Shown: positions 32,139-42,888 of the stretch, one piece after another | How the letters are laid out: every line of letters starts with the position of its first letter | Position numbering within the stretch: the first letter of the stretch is position 1 | DNA from: Platerodrilus igneus | Lineage: Eukaryota > Arthropoda > Insecta > Coleoptera > Lycidae | NCBI GenBank assembly: GCA_036346225.1 | Contig: JARFIW010001178.1 | Location: 1,368,917 to 1,432,916, forward strand | Length of the DNA stretch: 64,000 nt | Reading direction: 5' to 3' | The notes under the pieces: model-generated | The model's input: the letters and a program-made list of their open reading frames with translations, nothing else | Databases searched by the model: none | Told to the model about the DNA's origin: nothing | Position numbers and translations under genes: made by a program

Positions 32139-33192
32139 TGTATACAAACGACGAAAAAATGACATGCTCTTTTGTTACTATGCCTGTAACAGAAATTGTG
32201 ATGCTGCTGGTGATATGTATTATGAAAGATATTTGGAAAGAAGGCAGCCAGATAAACGATTGTTTTCTAAATTAGAAAACAATTAAAAAAGGTTTGGTGC
32301 TTTTACAAAACCCAGTACTGATAAAAGAAAATTCAAAACTGATGATGAAGAACGTGTGTTAGCCTACATAAATTTTAAGCCAACAGCGTCCACCCGAGAA
32401 ACTGCAATTGAGTGCGCTACTTCTACAGAAAAAGCTCGCCTAATTTTAAAACAAAACCGCTACAAACCATACAAAACCCATGTTAGCAATATACTGTATC
32501 ATGGGGATTGTGAGAGAAGACAACAATTTTGTAGGTGGTTTCTTAATGAAACTAATAATAATCCTGGTTTTAGTCACACTATTATATTTACCGACGAAGC
32601 AAAATTTACTAACAAAGGCATGTTTAACAGAAAAAATACAGTCTACTGGAGTCAGGAAAATCCCCATTTAACAGGAGAAAGGCGGGATCAACATCAATTT
32701 TCGATAAATGTGTGGTGTGCCATTTTTGGTAATAAAATACTTGGGCCTTTCTTCTATAATTATAATTTAAATGGTGTACACTATTTGAATTTTCTACAAA
32801 ACGAATTGCAAGAAATGCTCGATAATTTGCCACTTCATTTACTGCAAAACTTATATTATTTTCAGCATGACGGTGCACCTGCTCACAATGCTCAAGCCGT
32901 TTCTGAATATCTTGATAATAGTTTTCCAAATTGGATTGGCAATGCAGGTCCTGTTCCATGGCCGGCAAAGTCACCAGAACTATCGCCACTGGATTTTTTT
33001 CTTTGGGGTACTGTAAAGGATGTAGTGTATGCTAAAAAATCCAATAACATTGAGCAACTCAAAGATAGTATTACAGCAGCTATTACAAGTATAAAACCAC
33101 AAACGTTAAATAAGGTGCACCAAAACCTAATTAAAAGGTGCGAAATGTGTTTGCAAGCTAATGGAGGTCATTTTGAGCATATGTTAATGTAG
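32139..33192 (+). pseudogene. Tc1/mariner-superfamily transposase of the inner element, nearly intact
   Basis: ATG at 32139 (MYTNDEK) is followed by a one-base slip near 32158 and a TAA near 32284. From about 32290 the frame is open to 33192. Landmarks are LFCYYACNRNCDAAGDMYYE and KRFGAFTKPSTDKRKF (N-terminal HTH part), IIFTDEAKFTN (first Asp), YFQHDGAPAHNAQAV (second Asp) and WPAKSPELSPLDFFLWG (third acid), with about 40 residues between the last two. The end is RCEMCLQANGGHFEHMLM. Only two lesions in about 1050 bases suggest a fairly young copy. It lacks the small intron seen in the outer transposase. Confidence 0.88.
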
Positions 33193-33349
33193 GAGTGGGC
33201 ATATTCGCATTAATTAATTTTGTTTCCTTTGATTAAGTTATTTGTATTGTATGGATAGTTTATTTTTAAGTATTTTATTTTTCTTAGTTTATAATAAATT
33301 TAGTTACAATAAACTTGTGTTTCCATTATTGATTTTACACATTTTGTTT

Positions 33350-33839
33350 GTTTGTAATATGTATCCATGGACTCCTTGATGTCCGCAAATAAATAAATCG
33401 TTTTTCTTTATTATGAAGAAACTACTGAAAATAAGTACATCAACCCTTACATCAGGGTAATCAGAAAAGAAAAACCTTTCCATTTGGGTTATATTGAACT
33501 ATGGTTTCCATTTAAAAAAAGTGAGGTTATGTTTGTAGCTTGAAAACCCATTTCCAATTAAAATTGTCATATACGCTATTGAATTCTACGTAAAAAGTTA
33601 CCTTACAAGCAGTTTTTATTTTCTCTATAGGTTAAACCGTTAAAAAGTTATTAGCGTTTGAAGAAATTGGCAAATTTCAGTTTTTTTCAAATATCTAAAA
33701 AAGTTGAGCATCTAGGTGAGTTTTCAAAAAAGCATCATACTACTCGTAAATTTCTCTTCAACTTTGCTAATTTAACCAATATTGTATCTTCTATAATAAA
33801 AAAGTTACCCATATACGGAGATAGATTGTGGGCACCCTG
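33350..33839 (-). repeat. Right long terminal inverted repeat of the inner transposon
   Basis: Reverse complement of the left arm, with an internal insertion of about 40 bases near 33497-33535 that resembles a stretch of the outer element's TIR (TTTCCATTTAAAAAAA). Confidence 0.8.
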
Positions 33840-33911
33840 TATGTAGTTATGATATTGTATTCTTCTAGCTTTCAAACTTTGTTGTTTAGAGTGGTGTGGT
33901 ACAATAATAAA

Positions 33912-34428
33912 CTCTTGTTTTTTGTTTACCTTTTGTTTCGCGGCCAACTAATTTATTACTAATATAATCAATTATTTTATTATACCAAAAACATTGAATA
34001 AATCGGCCATTTGAAAAAATAATTATACTAAACTATATATTTTTGAAAAGCTGTCAAAAAGAGCTTTTAAATAAAGCGACAACCGATTGTGATTTCCATT
34101 TAAAAAAATGCAAGTTTATATTATAACCTCAAAAGTATTATAAATATTAAATATTTGCGTATGCCACTGTATTCTACGTAAAAAACCATATAAAAGACTT
34201 CTACAGTATTTTTGGATATTTTTGCAAACAAACGAGTTATGAGAATTAATAGAATTGTAAAAAATATCAATTTTTGGCTAGAACTCGAAAACAAAAGAAG
34301 ATCGCTCATTTGTGATTTCACCATTGAATTGATCTTAAAAAGTTGGCACATGACTGCGCACACAGTTTTATTGTATCTTTAATAACAACTAAGTTACCCA
34401 TTTAATACATCCAATTTGGGACACACTG
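33912..34428 (-). repeat. Right long terminal inverted repeat of the outer transposon
   Basis: Reverse complement of 29479-29990. It ends CCAATTTGGGACACACTG at the TA target copy. Confidence 0.85.
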
Positions 34429-34430
34429 TA

Positions 34431-35298
34431 CTTGAGCCGTTGCTTTTTAGTTTGTTCGTTGCCTCTATTAGTAAAGGCTTAACCTGTCGTATCATTTATT
34501 TGCTGATGATTTTCAAATATTCAGGCATTCAGATTTGAGCAAAATAGCTGATTGGATTAATAGGCATGGTCTAACAATTAATCTTAAAAAAAAATCCAAT
34601 GTATTATTATTAGCTTGTCTTATAATAAAGTACTTATACAGAAGAACACCCTTACCAATATAAGGTTTATTAACACCGTAATACCTTTTAGTAGTGTAGT
34701 TAGAAATCTAAGTATCCATATCGATGATACTTTATCCTGGATTTCACATGTAAATAAAATTAGCCAAAATTTCTTTTTTACCTTCCATAAGCTAGCATTA
34801 TTAAAAAATTTTCTTCCATTCCAAGCTCGCTTACGTTTAGTCGATGCACTTTTGGTTCCAAAAATAGAATATTCTGATGTAGTATTTACAGATAAGGCTG
34901 GGTATCTGCTTAATAAACTCCAAGGTTTACAGAATGTTGGTATCAGATTTATTTATAACTTGACTAAATTTGAACACATTACTCCACATAAGAATGATCT
35001 AGCTTGGTTAACCATGGACGACAGACGTAGTATGCATTGCGCTGTATTACTTTACAAAGTGGTAAAAACACATACTCCTCAGTACCTACAAACTAGTTTT
35101 CACCTTTTGTCAGGATAGTACTCAACAATTCTGACTGATAGTGTTCGTTTTACAATTCCAATTCATAGAACCAATTTATACCATGATTCATTTACTGTTA
35201 AAACTATTCAACAATGGAATTTGCTTCCGATAGATATTAAAACATCTAATTCAGTTAATATTTTCAAAAATAAAATCAAACTGTATTTTTTTAAATAA
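34431..35298 (+). pseudogene. LINE reverse transcriptase, C-terminal part
   Basis: Continues the frame of 28540-29476. LEPLLFSLFVASI follows the GVPQGSV block, then FADDFQIF near 34500, the catalytic box with Phe for Tyr. A frame change leads into 34615-35118 with FHKLALLKNFLPFQARLRLV, VPKIEYSDVVF and LQNVGIRFIYNLTKFEHITP, which are thumb and C-terminal features of Jockey/CR1-like LINEs. A stop at 35116 and a second frame (TVKTIQQWNLLPIDIK) reach the final TAA at 35296-35298. Confidence 0.85.
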
Positions 35299-35407
35299 AA
35301 TTAAATAAAAACCCTTAACCACAAAAAATATTTAAATTACTATAAATTACTATATAGTAATTTAAATATTTTTTGTGGTTAAGGGTTTTTATTTAATTTT
35401 ATTTAAA
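35290..35407. repeat. Perfect inverted repeat, 55-base arms, 8-base loop
   Basis: The arms 35290-35344 and 35353-35407 are exact reverse complements around AATTACTA. The left arm overlaps the LINE's terminal codons, so the hairpin is a back-copy of the end of the LINE and its first 3' bases. Complete identity implies a recent event. Confidence 0.9.
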
Positions 35408-36335
35408 TCGTGCCACAGTGTTCCTATAGATGTATTTTTTTACAAGATTTAACTTTCATGTGACATGCTTCCTATTGTTCCCCATTCCCATCCGTCTCCG
35501 TCCTTTCCCACCCCTCTTTGCTTTTCATTTAATGTACAAATAACTATGTATTTTTATTTAATAATAGGTATACAAATCCGATTACTAAGATAATATTTTT
35601 AATTTTTTACTTTCTTATTGTTTATTAGCTGGAGGTTTTGCTAATGGTAAATTGAAAGAAATCGCCAGTTGGCGATAAATTCATCATTTGTGAACTTTGA
35701 AATTTGTTTATTATTTCTTTTTCTATTTTGATGTACGCATGTATAAATCTACAAGTTCTCCATAAAGAAGTCATGTCATATCATATCATAAAAATGTTAG
35801 GCGAGCATTTTTCACAAAGATATGCCCTCGTTCGGATGAGAGGTAAAATGGAGGTCCTGTGTGTGAATGTGTCATGCACGTTAAAGATCCCTACCGTGCT
35901 TGGAACACCAAGGGTTCGGCAAAATTCCAAATTTTTCAAGTAAAAAAACCCTCGCTTCCGGACCAATGTAGTACCTTCGGTTGGAGCATTGGAAAATAAC
36001 ATGTAGGGTAGTGTATTATCATTAGTGCATCAGCTGCTTCCAAGTTGACTTCATCCATCTAACTGAGCAACACGTAACCAAAATTATAAATAAAATCAAT
36101 TCGTCTTTTAATATGCAAACAATATTTGGCATATTTTAAATATAATTCGAATGTAGATTGTAGTTTTGATAATGACAATTTTTATAAATTAGGGCGAAGC
36201 ACTGATGATGGCTTTTGCTGAAAGCGCTCTGCAATTTCAATAACTTTTTTTCCATATATTTTACACGTCAATACTTCAATATCTATACTTACAAATATGC
36301 ATTATTCTTTAGAGAATTATCTTTAAGATATTCTT
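35408..36335. other. Intronic DNA without recognised gene
   Basis: Mostly AT-rich. One block at 35810-36000 is less AT-rich and contains GTCATGCACGTTAAAGATCC and CCCTCGCTTCCGGACCAATG, which looks like a conserved TE tail, but I cannot assign it. Confidence 0.45.
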
Positions 36336-36339
36336 CATC

Positions 36340-36950
36340 TATAACAGAATCCCGGGTGAGGATTTGGTATTGTTGTTTCTTCTATCAGGTAACTGCACAT
36401 ATGAATATAATGGATTGGCTTCTGTAACTTGAACTTTTTCTACAATTGGTTCATATTTGCTAGCTCTCACATGTTTCTTCATTAGTACAGGTTCCGGAGA
36501 CCTAAGCCAAGATGGTGGCAAATGACCATTGCGAGATCTTCAAATAAAACATTCTTTCATATGGCATTTCATTAGTAGTAGTAAAGATCTAAGAGCGAAT
36601 GCTATAAAGTGTATCTTCAAGAACACCTTCCCAAATGACTTCCTTCAGTTATTTAGTTTGTAACGCCAATACGGTTGTTTTCCATAAAGTATCATTTAGG
36701 CGTTCCACCTGACTTAACCCGTGGGTTGTATGAGGCACTTCGACTTGTACTCGTAAAAAAATTTTCAGTTCTACAAACCTAAAATCTGTACCATTGTCAT
36801 AATGTATGTCACATGCAAGACTAAAAACTGAAAACAAAGATTGCAAGTTTTTGTCGATAAATCTGAACACCGAAAAGCAAAAGGAAAACGTGAATACTTA
36901 TCAATCATTGTAAGGAGATATTGATTTTGAGTAACAGAAGGTGATGATTC
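36340..36950 (-). pseudogene. Ty3/gypsy integrase fragment
   Basis: Minus-strand pieces in order: IHYDNGTDFRFVELK (second Asp of the DDE core) near 36800, VPHTTHGLSQVERLNDTLWK (HGQ/VE block with the Glu) near 36700, then after frame changes a C-terminal stretch PPSWLRSPEPVLMKKHVRAS and NPLYSYVQLPDRR (36521-36360), the usual post-core region of a gypsy lineage. It faces away from the plus-strand gypsy RT at 37.1 kb, so it belongs to a different insertion. Confidence 0.8.
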
Positions 36951-37099
36951 CTTAAAGTGTAGGGAGAGCCGAGGTTGCCTTTACTAAAATGCTTTTGGTC
37001 TTACAAAACTTTGGTTTTATGTCAGAAATTCCATAAAATAATTAGTCATTCGTCTAATATCATCAATAGAAAATGGCAGATTTTTAGAATTTATCCAGC

Positions 37100-37285
37100 G
37101 TAGCATGCATTAAAGCCTGAAACAACCGAAGTTTTTTTAAAGCCATAAATTTAGCGTTTGCTTTGAAAGAAGGCGTAGAAAAAGAAATTGAACGGTTACT
37201 GTGTTTGAGCATTATTAGCCCTGTTGAGTACAGTGATTATGGCACGCCCATAGTGCCCATAGTAAAAAAATGGCACAATAAGAAT
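37100..37285 (+). pseudogene. Ty3/gypsy RT, first part (split by a Sola-like element)
   Basis: Plus-strand frames give FALKEGVEKEIERLLCLSII and SPVEYSDYGTPIVPIVKK, the first RT block of a gypsy element, running into the insertion at 37289. The RT continues at 40789. Confidence 0.75.
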
Positions 37286-40200
37286 ATTTCGTCGCTTTGG
37301 TGGTGAACAGTTGTAACCCACGAAAAGTGTAAAATTGAGTTAAGACTGTTAACAAACACTAAAAAGCATAATGTTTGATTCCTAAAAGTATCCTAAACCA
37401 CAACCTTTTTAAAGTTCTTAGAACACACAATTTTCTAATAGACATAACCCATATTTTATTATAGTGAATAGACATAAGCAGCTTAGCACTTTTAGCAACT
37501 GAGTTTTTAAGTGGTATGGCCCTAAAATATTATAGACGTGAATAGAACTAATCCACACATTCTACCTTCTTGCGTTAGATCGCTCCATTATTAGTTTTCG
37601 TGTGTTTTGGTAATAATAGTGCACGCATTTGATTAGTGTCTGTGATTTTTGTTTGTAAAAATGTCATCAAGGGGTAGACTACTAGTGCAAAGAGCATTGG
37701 AAATGATATTAAATGATGAGGAAAAGTATGAGCAGCCTGACATGTCCTTAAAAGAATCGGATAACCAAGAAATGGAATATACTTTACTATCACCGGTTCG
37801 TTTTGGTAAGTTTGAAGTTAATGTTACCTTATCTATTATCTAGGTAGTGGTTAGTGTGTAGTGCGACCGGAATTTAAAGCATACTTCTTATAGAGACGCA
37901 TTGAAGTTATTTAGAAAAATTGTATTATTACATCAAGCCACTTCATTGAGTTTAATATTACCTATGTGTAATTAGAGATTACAAGAGATTTATTTTTACA
38001 TTAGTAGTATTATTATACAATACTTTTTAAGGAGATTTTTTAATATCAAAATTTATGTAAATTTTAGATGAAATGCCAGTTACTGCTGAAGATTGTGGGC
38101 AACAATTTCCTAATATTCAATTGTCATCTACGGTTGAAGGTAAAGTTGTAAAAAAATTAATTTTACACGTACGCAGTCGCATGCCGTTAATTAAAAATGA
38201 TGTCAGGTATATTGTTTGTAAGTCCGACCATAGACATGAAACTGCGTACGTGTTTTCCGTCTATAGCAATTGCCTGTTTTTTTTATTTAATTTGTTTAAT
38301 TATTTAAATGTAATTACTTTTAGTCAGAGAATAAGACAATGATTTCTGGAACTCGGTACAGTTAATGCATTCAATGATTATCATCAAGAATTTTTTAAGA
38401 GCCAACTGTCGCCACCGGTTGAAGGTAAGTTTTTTTTTAGTTTTTGCAAAAAATATTGTATACAATATTTTTAATTTTTAGTGTGAAAACAAAGCAATGA
38501 GTTGCCATTGCTCAGGGAAGCTTTTCAACTAATAACGAGGATGCATCATCAAGTAGTTCGTAACTTTTAATAAATGTCAGAAGAAGGCTTATGGAAAGAA
38601 ACAATGACATCCCTTTTTTGGATGCCGCCGAAACTGCAGAGAAGAAAAAACTAACAAGAAAACGAAAACGAGAGCCATCAAAATAGACAAGAAATGTACA
38701 AAGAACATTAAGAATGGAAGGAAAAGCATATCATACACAGAAAGGAAGACTTAGAGAGGCGAAAACTGTAGCAGAGGTAGAATGTAGGTGTCATTACAAG
38801 TGTAATGACTTTTTTTCCAATGAAACGTGACATTAGATTTTTAACGAATTTTATGATATAATAACAGAAGAGTTATGATGGAACTTTATTGCTAGACATG
38901 TTCGGCGAATCCCAAAGGTGTTGCAAAAAAAGACGGTAATCGCAGACAGCATACTTTGGTTTATAAACTTACAGCACGACATACAGAACATCAAGTTTGT
39001 CAAAAGTTCTTTCTCAAAACTCTACAAATTTCAAGTAAAAAGGTCCTTACAGCACTAGATAAAAGCTCGGCACTTGGAGTCGTTAAACCAGATCAAAGGG
39101 GCAGGAAACCACCACCGCAAAAGAAGACTGAAGCAACAAAAAACATAATAAGAACTCATATTAAATCTTTACCATTAATTGCTTCACATTACTGTAGGAG
39201 CACTACAAAGAGGGAATACCTACCCACAGGATTATCTGAAAATAGATTATATTTGGATTATAAAGATTATTGTGCAGAGCTTGGAGTAGCACCCGAGAAA
39301 GCTAGCTTTTATAAACACATTTTCACTTCAGAGTTTAATATTGGTTTTCACCTGCCTAAGAAGGACCAATGTGATTATTGTGCCGAGTTTCAAAATAAAA
39401 ATGATGATGAAAAGCTAAACATACTTAGCTAGAAAAATAGAGGCCAGAGAAGCAAAACAAGTTGACAAAAATAGAGCAAAACTTGATAAGTCGTTTGTAT
39501 GTTTTGCTGTAGATATGGAAAAAATTCTTTTAACACCTTCATTACAAGTAGGAAAGCTATACTATACCCAAAAACTAAAAACCTTTAACTGCACCGTGCA
39601 CAATTTGCAGACTGCCCAAGCAGATACCTTTATGTGACATGAGGGTGTTGGCACCAAAGGTTCATCAGAAATTGCAACCTCTTGTGGGAATGTTTAAGTG
39701 ACCTTGGGGCTGAAGTAAAGGAAGTGACATTCTATGCTGACACAGCATCGGGACCAAATCGTAACTGCATTAATGCTGCCATGTTTTTACGAGCTGTACA
39801 ATTACTACCGATTGAAATTATAAACCAAAAATATATGGAGTCGGAACACTCTGAAATGGAATGCGACAGTGTCCATTCTGCTATTGAAAACCGTGGTAAT
39901 AAACTAGATATTTACACCCCAGAGGGTTGCTACACAGTAGCTTGAACTGCAAAAACGAAGCAACCATTTTACAATGTTATCGAAATGAACTATTCGGATT
40001 TCTTAAATTTCAAACTGTTTTCCAAAATTGCGATAACAAACAAAAACAAATGTGAAGATGGAAGTAATCTAAATTGGTTAAAAGTAAAATGGATTCAATA
40101 TAGGGAAGAACAACCTAATAAAATCTTTTTTAAAGAACATCTAAATGATTTCGAATTCCGTTCCATAGTAGTTAAAAAGGCATCCTTAAGAAATAGTACA

Positions 40201-40788
40201 TTGTACCTAAATGAAGTTATACCCAAATTGTGCACTTCTAGTTTACCGATTGAAAAACGAAAAATGATGGGCCTGCGTAAACTTTGCGAATCTGACTCTA
40301 TATCACGGATTTTATGAGGCACTAAGAACCACTGATAAAGTTCAAGTTGAATCCGATATCGACGAAAACTGACAATTTGAATTGGTGTTTTTTTATACTC
40401 TTTGTATCACTTATAATTGTAATAAAATTATTCAAAATATAGCTAAATTTATTATCATTATTATTAACATTACTGTTAGATCTTTTCACATCTTAAAATA
40501 ATATCGCAGAACATCAAAATTTATTGTAGTAATTGGAGTTAATGGAGTAATTGGAGTTAATGTTATGTGGTAACATCTAAAATAATGTTTGTAATTCTAA
40601 AATAAAAAGATCCAAATAAAAAGCATAATCCTTAAATAAAAATACCAAAAAATTGTTATGTTTGGTCTTCTGGTTACAGTTTTAGAGAAGAAAACATGAG
40701 TTTTTCAAAGACAAACCTTTTTAAAAGCGCGCTAGCTCAAATTTGTATTTATGTGGGTTAGAACAGTTCACCACCAAAGCGACGATTT
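37286..40788 (+). mobile_element. Sola-like DNA transposon with 4-bp ATTT target duplication
   Basis: ATTT at 37286-37289 and 40785-40788 flank an element of 3495 bp (37290-40784). Its ends are inverted: CGTCGCTTTGGTGGTGAAC then (A/T)GTT(G/C)TAACCCAC. Disregarding it and one ATTT leaves the gypsy RT frame continuous, which proves the boundaries. It carries a multi-exon transposase-like gene (37661-40372). A 4-bp target duplication with a DDD/E transposase unlike the major families agrees with the published description of Sola; that assignment is my inference. Confidence 0.85.
37661..40372 (+). pseudogene. Sola-like transposase gene (intron-containing, broken)
   Basis: Predicted exon 1 is 37661-37805 (MSSRGRLLVQRALEMIL) with donor TTTTG|GTAAG, and exon 2 is 38068-38139 (DEMPVTAEDCGQQFPNIQ). 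Later exons are decayed. A Cys/His segment (CRCHYKCNDFFSN, about 38790) precedes HQVCQKFFLKTLQISSKKVL (about 38992). Then come SLPLIASHYCRSTTKREYLP, FNIGFHLPKKDQCDYCAEF, a candidate first Asp in FAVDMEKILLTP (about 39502), a second in TFYADTASGPNRNC (about 39730), and HSEMECDSVHSAIEN (about 39850) with a D-x-x-H signature. An acidic tail (ESDIDEN) ends at TGA 40370-40372. Lesions include TAG near 39430, TGA near 39635 and several shifts. Homologous to 53986-56307. Confidence 0.75.
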
Positions 40789-41217
40789 GATGATTATAGT
40801 TTGACGTTAAATCCACATTGAGAGTTTGATAAATTTCCATTACCACATATCGAGGAACTATTTCTAAAAATGCAGAGTGGTCAAATATTGACCAAGATTG
40901 GCCTATCCAATGCTTATCAACAGATCAAATTAACGCCTAAATCTAAATTATTTACTCCTATTACTACCCATAAAGGTATGTTTTGTTACAACAGGCTCTC
41001 TTTTGGCATTCATTTGGAACCTCCCAAGTTTCAAAAGATAATGAATACCTTGATGGACGGAATAGAGGATGTAGCATGTTTTCAGGATGACGTCCTTATA
41101 ATAGGCTGTAACTATGAGGAACATTTGCAAAGGATTAAAATAATTTTAAGAAACTTAGCAAATAATGGTCCGACTATAGAAAAAGAAAAGTGTAACTTAT
41201 TACGTACATTGACGTAA
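40789..41217 (+). pseudogene. Ty3/gypsy RT, second part
   Basis: Continues from 37285. DYSLTLNP, then a stop, then KFPLPHIEELFLKMQSGQIL, KIGLSNAYQQIKLT (usually DLS.AY; here GLS), GMFCYNRLSFGIHLEPPKFQ and FQDDVLIIGCNYEEHLQRI (YxDD box with Phe). It ends near 41217 with KCNLL. RNase H is absent. Confidence 0.85.
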
Positions 41218-42460
41218 CCTAAAAAAAAACAAGAAAAAGAAAGAAAGGATGACCGGGCTCAATCGGTGAGTGGGTGGGGTTTTATACCTATAGATAAATT
41301 AAAAAGAAACCTGAAATAAATAGAGAGAAAATTTATATACACTCACTCATTCACACTCGGAACAAAACATACAAAGGAAAAAAGAATTTATAATTAAACA
41401 AAATATTTGCAGAACACAGTATTCCCAAACCCAATCAAAAAAAGTCAATGTCCCCAATTTACATATACATTATGAGAAACCCCCAAACATTCAAAAAAAA
41501 TTACTCATGAAAATGGTGAGCTGTAGTTTTTAGGTAATTACCCTCTGACATTAATTAGTAAAAAAAAAGAACCAAACGCAACCCTAAAAACCACAGCTCT
41601 AGATCATCGTAAATATAAAATTAACCTATATTTATAAATATAATGGCAACAACGTTTTCACACATGCCAGCAAGTCTTTAAACTATTTTTACATTAATAA
41701 GTAGTATATTTTTAGTTATTTATAAACAAATAGTAAAGCATTAATACGAGAGCAGTAAATACCAAAATAGTTCAATAATTTTCGTCTATAAGAATTAAAT
41801 TTGGAAATGCCTGATACTTGAACGGTAAAATCCCAGGCGTTCTGGTTCCAAAGTACGTAGCGAGAGATAACAAAAAAACTCACCCTTGAGTTGCTGACGT
41901 CGGGGTTGAGTCAGTAGCTGGTCCACGTCAGCGAGTAGGTAGGCCTACGCCCAGGAAGAACGCGTTTGGCCTCCCATTACCAGAAGAGACGACAGCTCAA
42001 GGAATTAACGTGTCCCCCCGCAGGAAGCTAGAATAATTACGAACAATAAATTAATTTATTGAAGCCGAAAAGTACCGTTTTATACAAACTTTAAATACTT
42101 ACGACGCCATAATGCGTGCCAGAATTTCGCCTAACGAAAAACGGAACGAAGCGCAAACAGGATGGATGCTTTCGTGTTGCTATTCGAACAGAAAGTGAAT
42201 ATTAAATTTGTTTAGCTAAAGCACCAAAGCTCAACGTAATCTTGTCGTCAAGGAAATAAAACAGGAAAACCAGAATTTATTGAAATAATTTTGCCGAATT
42301 CTTTCAAAAGCGAAAACACACCAGCATTGATTTTTGGATGCTTGTAAAGACGCCTATCTAATTATGGTGTAAATTCCACGTTAAGGAATTCTTAGAAAGG
42401 ATATTTATTTTTAATGAGTAGAAAGATTTATCAAGTAAAATATATAGGATATTTATTATT
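41218..42460. other. Intronic DNA, AT-rich with one GC-richer block
   Basis: No frame supported. 41880-42030 is GC-richer (GTTGCTGACGTCGGGGTTGA) and could be a TE leader, but has no identifiable protein or primer site. Confidence 0.5.
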
Positions 42461-42888
42461 ATACCCTATTCACGTTAAATATGAGATGACGTCATAAACA
42501 GTAATAAAGTGCAAGCGATTGTAAAATGTGAACGTAACTAAGAACGTAGGTTTAATGATGTTAGAATTTAGTGTGTAGCAGTTTGCACTTCAGTTCGGTG
42601 TTGCAACATTTTTCCCTTCTATTACTTTAACATTTCTCATTTTATTGTCATTGTTTAGTTTTGTAGTAAATCGTTTGTGCTTTATATTTGCTAAATAAAA
42701 CAGTTTTTTTCAGTACTAAAACACTTTATACATTGCAAGTTTCGAGTATTTGACATTTAGAGTGCCTAAACATTTAGATTCGCGTGCACAAGAAATGGTT
42801 ACTCTGATCATAAAATAACATTAACTATGAAAACGCAGCATTTATTTGAATTATGACGTCATCCCATATTTAACATGAATAGGGTATA
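42460..42888. mobile_element. Small non-autonomous element (MITE-like) with 37-bp TIRs
   Basis: CCCTATTCACGTTAAATATG at 42464 pairs with its inverted match ending at 42884 (ATGACGTCATCCCATATTTA then ACATGAATAGGG). The arms are about 37 bp with three mismatches and include TGACGTCA. The element is 421 bp with no coding. The flanks read TATA on both sides (42460-42463 and 42885-42888), so the target duplication is TA or TATA. This is consistent with a Tc1/mariner-type or other TA-targeting MITE. Confidence 0.75.

Larger units (their letters stand above)
31575..33841 (+). mobile_element. Inner Tc1/mariner-superfamily transposon with TIRs of about 450 bp, nested in the outer one
   Basis: TA at 31575-31576 and 33840-33841. 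The element is 31577-33839 (2263 bp). The ends are inverted repeats starting CAGGGTGCCCACAATCTATC. The inverted match extends about 450 bp (31577-32025 against 33350-33839), the right arm carrying about 40 extra bases near 33497-33535. The TIRs resemble those of the outer element in order and wording (GGGTAACTT, AAGATACAATA, TTTTTACGTAGAAT), so the two are related families, one inserted into the other. Confidence 0.93.
29477..34430 (+). mobile_element. Tc1/mariner-superfamily transposon with TIRs of about 500 bp, TA duplication
   Basis: TA at 29477-29478 and 34429-34430 flank an element of 4950 bp (29479-34428). Its ends are inverted copies starting CAGTGTGTCCCAAATTGGAT. The inverted match runs about 510 bp on each side (about 29479-29990 and 33912-34428) with few differences, far longer than the 25-30 bp usual for mariner. 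Disregarding the element and one TA leaves the LINE RT frame uninterrupted. It holds a broken transposase (30093-31294), a microsatellite and a second, related transposon (31577-33839). Confidence 0.93.

Noticed and set aside
36215..36427. 70-codon plus-strand frame
   Set aside because: Overlaps the antisense gypsy integrase C-terminal relic. No motif.
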